Source: CAISCU01 sp051861545 (GTDB taxonomy: Bacteria; Bacteroidota; Bacteroidia; UKL13-3). From it: DNA of 64,000 bases. Positions 53,409-63,100 of the stretch are shown one piece after another (positions within the stretch are counted from its first letter, which is position 1; every line of letters starts with the position of its first letter). The notes below the pieces were generated by a model. The model was not told the origin of the DNA. It made no database searches and saw nothing but the letters and a program-made list of their open reading frames with translations. The DNA is taken from contig JBIMKP010000025.1 in assembly GCA_051861545.1 (NCBI GenBank), positions 1 through 64,000 of the forward strand, in the 5' to 3' direction. The position numbers and the translations under genes were made by a program.

Positions 53409-53428
53409 ACGATTATAATTCTAAAACT

Positions 53429-53465
53429 AAAAAGAGCGGCTTGAATATTTCGAGCCGCTCTTTTT
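53429..53465. terminator. Terminator of the glucan operon
   Basis: Five A plus GAGCGGCT (53429-53441) pair perfectly with AGCCGCTC plus five T (53453-53465), a 13-bp stem with an 11-base loop. It lies 20 bp behind the GH16 stop and 25 bp before the end of the convergent Fic gene. Confidence 0.9.
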
Positions 53466-53490
53466 GTTATAGGATTTTTTTAATCGAAAC

Positions 53491-54588
53491 CTATATATTT
53501 AGTTGATAAGAGGTACTTCTTCCACCACCGCTTTGTAAGAACCACCCAAGTTCTTTGGCTTCTTGCAAATCTCTTGTTGCAGTGGCTTTTGAAGCCTTTG
53601 TTATTCCCATGTATTTAGCTGTATTCATCCCACCTTCGAAACCTTCAGGACCTTCTTCAAACATTCTATTTACAGCTTTTAATTGACGATTATTAAGGAA
53701 TTGACCATAAGCTTTAAAGAACTGTGACTTTTTAACAGTAAACTTCACTTCTTCTTTTGCAAGTTCTTGTGCTTTTATTACCATTGAGTTAAAGTACTTC
53801 AACCATTTACTTACTTCATTTGATGTTTGTGCTTTTTGTAAAGATTGGTAATATGCTTTTTTATCAGATTCTATTGCAGCAGATAAGCTAAACAAAACTG
53901 GTGAACCGAGTCCTTGTGAAAGTGCTTTTTCGGCCAAAACTCTTCCTATTCTGCCATTTCCATCTTCAAATGGATGTAAACTTTCAAAGTATAAATGAGT
54001 TAATGCAGATCGTAAAACAGGATTACCTATTTCGTTTTCAGTTTCATTGAACCAACTAATAAATCTAGACATTTCAAGAGGTATTGCAATACTTGGTGGA
54101 GCTTCAAAATGGACTTTTATTTTGCCCATTGCACCCGATATAACTTGCATAGGCTCGGTATGGTTTCTATATCCTCCGATTAAAACATCATTAGATCCTT
54201 GCATAAGTTTTTTATGCCAACGAAAAAGCATTTCTTCATTTAATGGTGATTTAAAAGTTTTTCTTACATCAACCATTAACTCCGCAACTCCTTCTGCTTT
54301 TTTATCCTTTAATTTTTCTTTTGTTTGAAGTAATCCAAGTTTCTTTTTGATTGATGATAACACATCTTTTTTAGAAAGTACTTCACCTTCTATACTTGAT
54401 GTTTTTAAGGCTTCTTTCATCATTAATTTTATTAATGATTCTAATTGCTCTTCATCAGATAATCCATCTTGAAAGCCTTTTAAATAGCCCGTATTTGCTG
54501 AAAATAACTGCAATACTTCTTCGGCCAACTCCTTGTTGTACTTAAATTGAAGCCAATCTTCCTGCTGCCAGTTATATGCCTTTAACAT
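53491..54588 (-). CDS. Fic-domain AMPylase-type protein with inhibitory helix and winged helix
   Basis: A 365-residue protein. The N-terminal DUF4172 domain (about 1-85) contains TSSIEGE near residue 63, which fits the (S/T)xxxE(G/N) motif of the helix that blocks the Fic active site (class II). The Fic motif HPFEDGNGRIGR is complete (about 204-215). A C-terminal winged helix (about 300-365) reads KASKATATRDLQEAKELGWF. Fic enzymes transfer AMP to proteins; the self-inhibitory helix keeps them off. The winged helix may bind the palindromes upstream of its own gene. It stands alone and is not an obvious toxin-antitoxin pair. Confidence 0.93.
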   Translation of the reverse strand: MLKAYNWQQEDWLQFKYNKELAEEVLQLFSANTGYLKGFQDGLSDEEQLESLIKLMMKEALKTSSIEGEVLSKKDVLSSIKKKLGLLQTKEKLKDKKAEGVAELMVDVRKTFKSPLNEEMLFRWHKKLMQGSNDVLIGGYRNHTEPMQVISGAMGKIKVHFEAPPSIAIPLEMSRFISWFNETENEIGNPVLRSALTHLYFESLHPFEDGNGRIGRVLAEKALSQGLGSPVLFSLSAAIESDKKAYYQSLQKAQTSNEVSKWLKYFNSMVIKAQELAKEEVKFTVKKSQFFKAYGQFLNNRQLKAVNRMFEEGPEGFEGGMNTAKYMGITKASKATATRDLQEAKELGWFLQSGGGRSTSYQLNI

Positions 54589-54618
54589 TTCCTTATTCTC
54601 TCCTCAAAAGTAAAAAAA

Positions 54619-54692
54619 TGAGCCGAATAAAAACACTATTCGGCTCAAATTTACACATTTTATGAGCCGATTAGTTAAATTATTCGGCTCAT
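54619..54692. promoter_or_regulatory. Two palindromes TGAGCCGAATA/TATTCGGCTCA upstream of fic
   Basis: The first is TGAGCCGAATA (54619-54629), a 7-bp loop, then TATTCGGCTCA (54637-54647), perfect over 11 bp. The second is ATGAGCCGA (54662-54670), a 13-bp loop, then TCGGCTCAT (54684-54692). The four half-sites share GAGCCGA, and the palindromes start 43 bp apart, between 30 and 104 bp upstream of the fic start and just behind the fucosidase stop. They look like operators, and the winged helix of Fic itself is the first candidate to bind them. Confidence 0.75.
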
Positions 54693-54708
54693 AAATGTTT
54701 GAAATAAA

Positions 54709-56118
54709 TTATTTTGTCAGCTTAAATACCCCAATTTCATTGGTATTAAGCGTAAAATTGATTGACTTGTTAAATTGATTTTTATTAGATTTAACTTTAC
54801 TTAATAATTGAATATTTTTAGCACTAACAATACCTTTTAATTCTTCAGCATCTAAAGTGATTTCTCCTTTATTGAATTCAGGATTCAATAAAAATAAATA
54901 CACTTCTTTTTTGTTGTTTTCAGTCATTACAAAATGAAGTCCTGCTTTGGTTTTAAACTCATATGGACTAATTGGATGTGTGTTATACACTGCTTCCTGA
55001 TTAACTTTCATCCATTCTCCGAATTCAGCTAAACGTACATAAGCCATGCTGTCCCAATCTCCAGATGGACCGGGAGCAATGTTTAGTAAATAATTGCCAC
55101 CTCTTGATATAATTAAAGCCAGATTTTTTGCAATTTGTTTGCTTGTTTTGTATTGGTCATTCTTAACATAACTCCAACTATTTCCCATGGTCATGCAGGT
55201 TTCCCAAGGATAGGGAAGTGGCTTTTCAGGAATTTGCTGCTCCGGAGTTAAGTAATTCTGATTGGGCCCTTCAACAGCTCTGTCAACCACAATTAAACCC
55301 GGTTGTTTTTTTCTACCTTCCATCGCAATGCTATCCATGTTGATGTCTTGATGAACCGGTTTATAGCCCCATCTTGGAGATGTTTCTGTCATGGGTTGAA
55401 CCCAACCTCCATCTAACCATAAAATATCTACTTTACCGTAATCACTTAATAATTCATTGATTTGATTTTGGGTGAAACGTTTGTAAGCATTCCATTTTTC
55501 GGGATATCTTTTTAAATCATAATTGGGATTTCTATCGTAAGGTGGAAATTTTGGATCCCAGTAATCTTTGTTGTGCCAATCGGGTTTTGAGAAGTAGGCT
55601 CCAACCCATAATCCTTCTTTTCTAAAGGCATTAAAGATTTCTTTTGTCACATTGGCTCTTGGATTGCTATGAAATGGAGTTTCTTTTCCAGTGATTTTAT
55701 AATCGGTGAATTTAGAATCGAACATACAAAAACCATCATGGTGTTTGGTGGTAAAAACCATGTATTTCATACCAGCATTTTTCGCAGCAAAAGCCCATTT
55801 TTCAGGATTAAAGTTTGTTGGATTGTAGGTTTTTTGTAAACCTTCATATGACTTTACATATTCAAAATAATTATTGGCATAAGGACCTCTTCTTTCGCAC
55901 CAGCCTTCATCTTCAGGACAAATACTCCAGCTTTCAACAACGCCCCATTGGCTATAAGGACCCCAATGCATCAATAAACCGAATTTGTAATCCTGCCACT
56001 GATTTAACTTTTTCACAACAAGTGAATCCTTACTGGGATAATACTTCTGTTGGCTATGATCTTGTGCAAAAGCTGATAAACACATCAGCATAAAAAAAGA
56101 AAGAATTGTATTTTTCAT
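54709..56118 (-). CDS. GH29 alpha-L-fucosidase (copy 2)
   Basis: A 469-residue secreted glycosidase (signal peptide MKNTILSFFMLMCLSAFAQ). The GH29 barrel reads GLLMHWGPYSQWG, YMVFTTKHHDGFCMFDS, and VDILWLDGGW with Asp236 as the nucleophile. It should cut terminal alpha-L-fucose from glycans in the periplasm or outside. Its start overlaps the upstream DUF4838 stop by 1 bp. The C-terminal beta-sandwich ends FTLNTNEIGVFKLTK. It differs clearly from the other GH29 of the operon, so the two probably cleave different linkages. Confidence 0.95.
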   Translation of the reverse strand: MKNTILSFFMLMCLSAFAQDHSQQKYYPSKDSLVVKKLNQWQDYKFGLLMHWGPYSQWGVVESWSICPEDEGWCERRGPYANNYFEYVKSYEGLQKTYNPTNFNPEKWAFAAKNAGMKYMVFTTKHHDGFCMFDSKFTDYKITGKETPFHSNPRANVTKEIFNAFRKEGLWVGAYFSKPDWHNKDYWDPKFPPYDRNPNYDLKRYPEKWNAYKRFTQNQINELLSDYGKVDILWLDGGWVQPMTETSPRWGYKPVHQDINMDSIAMEGRKKQPGLIVVDRAVEGPNQNYLTPEQQIPEKPLPYPWETCMTMGNSWSYVKNDQYKTSKQIAKNLALIISRGGNYLLNIAPGPSGDWDSMAYVRLAEFGEWMKVNQEAVYNTHPISPYEFKTKAGLHFVMTENNKKEVYLFLLNPEFNKGEITLDAEELKGIVSAKNIQLLSKVKSNKNQFNKSINFTLNTNEIGVFKLTK

Positions 56119-58412
56119 TAGTAAACTTCTATTTCATCAATAAACATCCAGGCATCACCATTCACACCTCTCCAAGCCGGCATTTTACCTAATTTGTTGA
56201 TTTTAATTTTTAAGTACCTTGTTTGAATCGGAACTTGGAATTCAGCTTTTAACTCATGAATTCCAACAGGAAGTTTTAATCCTTTTTGTAAGTTTTCAGA
56301 AATGGCATAAGGAAATGTTCTTGACAATTTATTATCGAATTCATAGGGCATGACTTCAATTGATGCTGGACCTAAAATCCATGCTTCGTTGTTTTCAAGA
56401 AAATGGGTTTTAACCTCTCTTACAATTGTAGCTTCTCCCAAATCTAGAATAATATGAGCATCACGTCCCCACCAACCCATCCATGAGTACTGGTAATCGT
56501 TTACACCTCTAATACCGTTGTTGATGGATTGATTTTTTTGCCAACTTAAACTATCTATAATTATTGAACCATCTCTATAATTAGCATCAGGTTTAGTTAA
56601 GTACAAAACAGGAGCAGAAACGGCAAAGTGTTTGGTTATAGCTTGCTTCCAGTATTGGGTGGTACTTTTATAAAATTCATCAGGACTTAATCTGGTTTCA
56701 TGTAGAATTTTTGGACCGTATAACTTTGCATTTTTTGTAAACTCATTTAATACTTCTGAATAAGTAGGTTTGAAATCATCATTAAAATTAAAGGGAGAAT
56801 GTGATTCAGGATTTTCTCTGGTTCTTTTGTTTTTAAAGGTGAAAATCCAGTTATCGCCTGATTGAGGGAATTTCATTACCTCTAGAACTGAATAGAAAAT
56901 ACCTTGATTAATCATCAATAATCGCTGTTGAATCTCTTTATTATTTTTAGTTTTCTGAATAGCCTCATAAATCGTTTCTTCATATTTATTTAGGTTTTCG
57001 AAGCTTAAATAACTGTTTGAAAAACTAATTGGAGGTTCATATAAGCTCAAACTTCTCTTAGATTGATTTAAGGCATACGTTTGTTGATTGAGGTAACTAA
57101 TTACATTTGATGAAGCATCGCCGTAAAAAGCATCGCAAAACACTTTTGTTAGGCTATCAACTGAATAATCTGGGTTCCATAATAATTTTGAAATGAGAAA
57201 TGCTCTTAATGGCTCCATATCACCTGAAGGAGAATTGTAACCTTGTTCAAACATCATGTTCACGCCATACTTTTTAAATAATTGCAAGTTTGGACCTAAT
57301 ACCTGCCAGTTGGGAAATGGCATGACCAAATGAGAGAAATTAATCACATAATCCCAAACCAAAATATTTTGACTTACCTTACTCCAATTCCTTAAATCGG
57401 ATTCAAAATCAGTACCTGCAATGGGTTTGCTTCTGTCACTTTCGATGGTGCAAAGCATAATATTCACATTCGACCTTGGCTTGGTAATAACAGGTGCATT
57501 TCTTGAATATTGATAAGCCAAAGTTGATATGATTTTATCAGGAAATGAATCAGCAATTTGGTTTACGAATCTAAGTATTGAGCCTGCATGACTTGCTTCT
57601 TCCTTGTCTGTTTTTGAACACGATGAACATTCACAATAATTGTAATTGTCCATCTGACTCACACTCCAATATTTAGCAAAAGGCTTGTGCGACATTTCTG
57701 CTTTTAGACTTTGAACTGCAATTTTTAAAGCTTCTTGAGAGCTCATACAAATTTGGTCTTTTAGTCTGATGCCATTTCTTTCTGCAAAATATTCAGGATG
57801 TGATTTAAAATACTTTTCAGGTGGTACTAAGCGATGTAAGGTATGAACCCATAAACCCCAACCTTTATGGTTTTCAAAATTTCCGCTATCTGCATGTGTT
57901 AACTGATGCCATTTTGCATAATCAGCTCTTCTGCATTCGCCATAAAAAACTTCTCTGTATTCAAAGGCGGGAATTTGTTCAATCAACATATTCTTTAATC
58001 CATTTTGTTGGATGTTTAAAAGTGTTGCGGTTTGATGCGCTTTGATTTTATTGATGGTATTGTCTTTACTATCTTCAGGGTTGAGTGATGAAATTAATAC
58101 CTGATCAGCGCTAAGGTACTGACAAGCAAAAAGCTTTTCAAGAATATAATAAACGGCATTTTGATGAGCCCTTTCTGAATGTCCGTAAATATGGATTTTT
58201 TTAGATTTAACCTGAATTCCAAAGCCATCTTCTTTCCAGCTTTTTTCATTTTTAAACTGATTCTTTGAAGTTGTATGAAACTTGAATTTAACTCCATGTT
58301 TTTTACCAAGCATTAATTGCAGGTAATTATTTAGACTTGCTTTTGGACTTTGAGATTTCCCTGTAAAAACAGAAAAACATATCAAACAAAATAATAAAAT
58401 TAACTTTCTCAA
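56118..58412 (-). CDS. DUF4838-type glycan hydrolase-like protein
   Basis: A 764-residue secreted protein (signal peptide MRKLILLFCLICFSVFTGKS). An N-terminal alpha-beta domain (about 20-130), a DUF4838 barrel (about 200-500, ICMSSQEALKIAVQSL, KYWSVSQMDNYNYCECSSC) and a C-terminal discoidin-like domain (about 600-764, AHIILDLGEATIVREVKTHF). DUF4838 proteins resemble GH67/GH20-type barrels and occur in glycan loci, but their substrate is unknown. The start codon is TTG, 3 bp before the GH29 stop, and it is preceded by AGGAGG (58422-58427), a strong ribosome site that is rare in this window. Between two fucosidases it probably acts on the same fucosylated glycan. Confidence 0.85.
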   Translation of the reverse strand: MRKLILLFCLICFSVFTGKSQSPKASLNNYLQLMLGKKHGVKFKFHTTSKNQFKNEKSWKEDGFGIQVKSKKIHIYGHSERAHQNAVYYILEKLFACQYLSADQVLISSLNPEDSKDNTINKIKAHQTATLLNIQQNGLKNMLIEQIPAFEYREVFYGECRRADYAKWHQLTHADSGNFENHKGWGLWVHTLHRLVPPEKYFKSHPEYFAERNGIRLKDQICMSSQEALKIAVQSLKAEMSHKPFAKYWSVSQMDNYNYCECSSCSKTDKEEASHAGSILRFVNQIADSFPDKIISTLAYQYSRNAPVITKPRSNVNIMLCTIESDRSKPIAGTDFESDLRNWSKVSQNILVWDYVINFSHLVMPFPNWQVLGPNLQLFKKYGVNMMFEQGYNSPSGDMEPLRAFLISKLLWNPDYSVDSLTKVFCDAFYGDASSNVISYLNQQTYALNQSKRSLSLYEPPISFSNSYLSFENLNKYEETIYEAIQKTKNNKEIQQRLLMINQGIFYSVLEVMKFPQSGDNWIFTFKNKRTRENPESHSPFNFNDDFKPTYSEVLNEFTKNAKLYGPKILHETRLSPDEFYKSTTQYWKQAITKHFAVSAPVLYLTKPDANYRDGSIIIDSLSWQKNQSINNGIRGVNDYQYSWMGWWGRDAHIILDLGEATIVREVKTHFLENNEAWILGPASIEVMPYEFDNKLSRTFPYAISENLQKGLKLPVGIHELKAEFQVPIQTRYLKIKINKLGKMPAWRGVNGDAWMFIDEIEVY

Positions 58413-58414
58413 AA

Positions 58415-59860
58415 CTAAAATCCTCCTTTGCCTCTGTATAAACTCAATGAACCTTTTAATTTCAATTTAACTACTGTTACCTCTTCATCTAAATCTTTAT
58501 TTGGAATATCAATAAACAAAGTTCCAGGTACAGAACTCCATGAGATTTTACCCATTACAACCATTTTCAATTGTTTGTTTAAACCCAATATTTCTGCTGA
58601 TAATACCTCATTTTTAAGTCCTTTTAAAATGATATTTGCTTGAGTATTTCCTGTCTCTTTACCATTGATTTTCCTTACATCAGTAATAAACAAAAACAAT
58701 GTTTGGGAATCAAGAGATAGGGTAGAAGGACCGTAAAAATGTCCCGCAGGTAAACCTTGCCTGGTTGAATAAATTGCTTCCGCATGTTTTTTTGTCCAGC
58801 GACCTAAATCTTTTAATAATTGAGTTTGTTCCTGAGTGATTGTTCCATCAGATTTCGGACCAATATCAATTAATAAATTACCACCCATTCCCAAACATTC
58901 TGCAAAAGTTCTGATGACTTGATTTGAAGTTTTCATCAAAGTATCATCAGGACGCCAACCCCAGTTATCGTTGCTTGTCATGCACAATTCCCAAGTAGCA
59001 GATTCTGGTCTTGTAACAGGCATATTTTGTTCAGGAGTATGGTAATCGCCATAAGATTTTAAACGTCCATTTAGAATAGCATTTGGGTTCTTTTTGAAAA
59101 TATCAGAAGCAATTTTTTTAGCATTCCATTCTTCCTCTGAATGCTCCCAATCGCCATCAAACCAAAATAAATCAGGGTTAAATTGATTTGAAATCTCATT
59201 GATTTGAGCATGCATAAATTTCAAGAAACGATTCCAGCGAATGGTATCATCTTTTAGTTGATAACGACTTTCATCTTTAAAGAATCCATTGTAATCATTA
59301 TGCGACCAATCTAATAAGGAATAATAGGCCCCGAATTTGAGTCCACGAGCACGAATAGCTTTTTCAAAAGGAGCAATTACATCTTGTTTACAAGGTGATT
59401 GAGCCGGAATACTCAGAGGTTTTTTAGGGTTCCAAAGAGGTTTAATACCAGGACGCATAGGTTCACCTTTTTGTGAATTGTATAAAGTATTTGGAGTGAG
59501 TTGTTTTGTATCCCAAAGAGCAACACCATCATGATGTTGAGTAGTAATTACAACATAACGAGCACCACTTTCCTTGATTAAATCGGCCCATTGTTCGGGA
59601 TTGTATTTTTCTGCTTTAAAGCCCTTGATTTGGTTCATATAATAAGGATAAGACTTTCCTCTATTATGAAAACTCCAGCTTTCGGAAGTACCATTTACTG
59701 CATAAATTCCCCAATGTATAAAAATGCCCAATTTGGCATTGGCAAACCATTCCATTTTAGGTGGAATTGAATCGTGATAAGCTTGTGATTTTCCTTGTAT
59801 TGAAAATAAAATCAAGCTATAAAATAGAGTAAGCTTACCTAGTGAGTGAAATGAAGTCAT
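58415..59860 (-). CDS. GH29 alpha-L-fucosidase (copy 1)
   Basis: A 481-residue secreted enzyme (signal peptide through SIQGKSQA). It has GIFIHWGIYAVNG, YVVITTQHHDGVALWDT, DLFWFDGDWEHSEEEW with Asp235 as the nucleophile, and GGNLLIDIGPKSDG. The C-terminal beta domain lies at about 380-470. It heads the three-gene operon with DUF4838 and the second fucosidase. The GKGGF stop region (GGA GGA) also provides the AGGAGG ribosome site of the next gene. Confidence 0.95.
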   Translation of the reverse strand: MTSFHSLGKLTLFYSLILFSIQGKSQAYHDSIPPKMEWFANAKLGIFIHWGIYAVNGTSESWSFHNRGKSYPYYMNQIKGFKAEKYNPEQWADLIKESGARYVVITTQHHDGVALWDTKQLTPNTLYNSQKGEPMRPGIKPLWNPKKPLSIPAQSPCKQDVIAPFEKAIRARGLKFGAYYSLLDWSHNDYNGFFKDESRYQLKDDTIRWNRFLKFMHAQINEISNQFNPDLFWFDGDWEHSEEEWNAKKIASDIFKKNPNAILNGRLKSYGDYHTPEQNMPVTRPESATWELCMTSNDNWGWRPDDTLMKTSNQVIRTFAECLGMGGNLLIDIGPKSDGTITQEQTQLLKDLGRWTKKHAEAIYSTRQGLPAGHFYGPSTLSLDSQTLFLFITDVRKINGKETGNTQANIILKGLKNEVLSAEILGLNKQLKMVVMGKISWSSVPGTLFIDIPNKDLDEEVTVVKLKLKGSLSLYRGKGGF

Positions 59861-59908
59861 TTGGCAATTTAAAAAAATCTACCAAAAACAAACCCAATAA
59901 AAACAAAA

Positions 59909-59937
59909 AGAGCTGCCTTCGTTATGAAAGCAGCTCT
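59909..59937 (-). terminator. Terminator behind the PID-CTERM-like gene
   Basis: AGAGCTGC (59909-59916) pairs with GCAGCTCT (59930-59937), an 8-bp stem with a 13-base loop, and the minus-strand transcript continues into a T run. It lies 28 bp behind the small gene. Confidence 0.75.
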
Positions 59938-59964
59938 AATTATTGTTTAAAGGTTAAAGTTAAA

Positions 59965-60147
59965 TTAGTCTTTTAATGCTTTTATTTTTTTAGCACCAAA
60001 AGCAGCTCCAGCTACTAAAACCAAAGCAATACCACCATCAATAGGTGTATCTTCAACATCATCATCAAAACCTGGTTGTGCTGATAATTGATTGGCTGTA
60101 AATAGGAGGGCAGTACCTAAAATGATTGATAAAATATATTTTTTCAT
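59965..60147 (-). CDS. PID-CTERM-like small sorting-signal protein
   Basis: A 60-residue protein: signal peptide (MKKYILSIILGTALLFTANQLSAQ), a short acidic stretch (FDDDVEDTPIDGG), a hydrophobic segment (IALVLVAGAAFGA) and a basic tail (KKIKALKD). The PIDGG-hydrophobic-basic layout is that of PID-CTERM-type tails, C-terminal sorting signals related to PEP-CTERM. Here almost the entire protein is the tail, so it is a minimal substrate of an exosortase-like enzyme, which is not in the window. It is 42 bp behind the end of the adhesin gene and in the same direction. Confidence 0.75.
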   Translation of the reverse strand: MKKYILSIILGTALLFTANQLSAQPGFDDDVEDTPIDGGIALVLVAGAAFGAKKIKALKD

Positions 60148-60189
60148 ATCTGTATTTGTTCTTTTTTCTTAATTCTTAACTCTCAATTC

Positions 60190-63100
60190 TTACTTAATAA
60201 ACTTAATGGTTTGAGCTGTTTTACCATTACTTAAATTAATAAAGTATAGTCCATTATCATAAGATTGGATATTGATACTTTCAGACTTGCCATTTGTTAG
60301 TAAAAGCTCTCCTTTAGCTAATTCTTGACCTAATTGATTAAAGATAGTGTAGTTATACAAACCTTCTTGGCTCGAATTAAGGGCTAAATTAATGTTTTCA
60401 CTTGCAGGATTTGGATATAATGAACAGAAATTCTGATTATTTAATTCTCTTATTGAAGTAGTTAAGCTTGTAGTTAAATAAAATCGCTCTGCACCAAATG
60501 AATTAGAATTTGTTGCATCAATAGTAAAAGTATATGCAAATTTTTCATCCACTTTTAATGTTTTATTTGTCAATTGGTCTACAAAGTATAAATCCTTACC
60601 GTTAGTTAAATTAAATGAAGAAGCGCTAATTTCAACGGCTGTTGATCCACTTCTAATATTTGTAAACAGCTTAATTTTTCCACTATTTATAAATGGACGC
60701 ATATCTGTACAAACATATTCTCCATTACTTGTAATTGCGCTAAAATTAAATGAATCATTATTTAATTTAATGGCATCAAATTTATTTTCAAATAAGGCAC
60801 TTGCATCTTCATTAAATACAATGTTTAAATTATCGTAAACGATTCCTCCAATTTTCAAATCAAAAATCGCTGTATTGCTCAAACCATTCTTAAAAGTTGT
60901 TAAACTAGAACTGCTTGCTTTTCTTGCTTCAGTAAAAGGTAAAGTAACGGTGCTAGCTCCTGTATTTTGTATAAAAACTGCTGTATATGCTGGGATATTA
61001 AATGGTGTAGCATTTACTAACAATTGAGTTACATAAGCTCCTGTTTGAGGATTACGTGTATACACTGTTTTATTGATATCAGCCGGCACATTTGACCCAA
61101 AAACAACAGCACTTAAATCAACAGGTGAGGCATAAGGATTTCCAATCAAATTAAATCCTGCTGTGTTTCCTGTTCCACCAGTAATTAAATTTACATTTAC
61201 ATTTCCAATGTTTAATTGTCCAGACATATCAAGGGTTACATTTGAAGGTGTATATACGGAACCATCTAAACCTTGTCCTTTTGAACCTCTAATTAATACA
61301 CGAATACCTTGTCCAATACCCCAAGTATTATTTGATCCTGAACCATCTGCCGTTGTGAATGCTTTCCATCCTCCATCATTTGAACTTCCATCATTTGCAT
61401 CAGCAGTGCTAAAACGGAAGGCACTTGGATTATTAACAATAACCGAACCTGTGGTTGCTGTAAATCCTGTACCCAATGATTTTGCAGTGCCATCAGTTGT
61501 TCCGGCAGGATTACCAGTGATATCAATATTATCGGTAAGTATATTTAAATTTTGTGCTGAATTAAACGGATGAGCTAGAAATCTAAATTTACGAACAGCT
61601 GGGATGAATCTTTCTACTGTTACATTTCCTGAAATGCTTCCAGCTGAGTTTCCAATTGAAGCAGTGCCTGAGGCATCTGATTTTAGTGTTAAATTACCGT
61701 TAGTAGTTAAAGTGGCACCAGAACCAACAGTAACGATACCGGCTGTTGCACCTCCGGTGATGTTTAAGGCATTACCTAAAGTAGTTGTACCTGAGCCGCT
61801 GATTGTAAGGTTTCTTAATACATTGGTGGTGCCAGGAGTTGTTTGGTCAAAAGCAATTGTTCCTGAATTACCAGTGATTATTAAATTAGATGTAGCTGAA
61901 CCTCTAATTACACCTGATGTTCTAAAGATAGTTCCATTAATAGTTAATGTAACACCGGCATCAATAATTAAAGTTCCACTTGTTAATGTTAAATCATTAA
62001 GAGTTTGGTTACTGCTTATTTGCAAAGTGCCTCCATTAATAACCACATTGTTTGTGTTAGGAATTGTTGTTCCTCCAGTTCTGTTTAATTGCAATGTACC
62101 CGATGATACTGTTGTTACACCAGAGTAAGTATTTGCACCAGTTAATGCTAAAACACCTGAGCCAGAACCAATTTTTGTTAAATTTCTTGAACTTCCTGAT
62201 ATTACAGAAGAAATAGTTACTCCACCATTACCTTCTATACTAACGATATTATTTGTTGAATTACCCAAAGCAACTCCCATGGTATTAGACACACTTCCTG
62301 AACTATGAGTATTTTGTATAGTTAAAATGTTTGCACTATTATTTCGAATAATAATATTTTCTGTAGAGTTAACTGTTACACCATTAAAAGTTAATGTACC
62401 ATTTGAAGTAGAACCAGAACTATTTCCAATTATAAGATTCAAGATTCTTGAACTAGTAACTTCAATAGCACCCACTGAAGTTGTTCCTCCATTTATTCCA
62501 ACATTTAAGCCTGGGGTAGGATTTACCCCAAATTGCGCAACTTCATTTGTTGAAGGTATTCCTCCTGTCCAATTTCCTGCTGAAAGCCAAGCTGAACCAG
62601 ATGCAGAACTCCATAATCTGGAAGTTGCATTAGAAAGGGCAGGAATTGCATTAACAGATGCTGTTGCTGTTCCATCACCAAATCCAGTTATAGCTCTAAT
62701 TTGAATTGGGTAGGTAACGCCATTGGTTAATGGTGTAGTTCCATCAGACGAAAGTGTAGTGATTATAATTGGAGATAATGTAGTCCCAGTTTGTCTCGTT
62801 AAAAAGGTTGAGCCACCATCTGTTGAATATTTATAACTTGTAATTGTTGAACCACCATTAGATGCTGCTGTAAAAGCAACACTTAATTGAATATTGCTAG
62901 GGGTAATAACTATACCCGTAGGTGCGCTTGCAGCTATGGCATTAATTGTTAAAGTTCCTGTACTGTAAGTTATATTATAATTACTTGAATTTCCAACACT
63001 GAAAGATGCTGCTGAAGGAGTTATTGTATAAGTACTCGCAATAGCTGTTGCTAAATTTCCTGCTGGACTACCAGAGTAAGCCAATGTAACAGTATTGATA

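Noticed and set aside
61604..62128. Long open frame on the plus strand opposite the adhesin gene
   Set aside because: It mirrors the Thr/Val/Ser-rich codons of the adhesin and has no domain. The same holds for the plus-strand frames at 61163-61573, 62327-62704 and 63614-63910.
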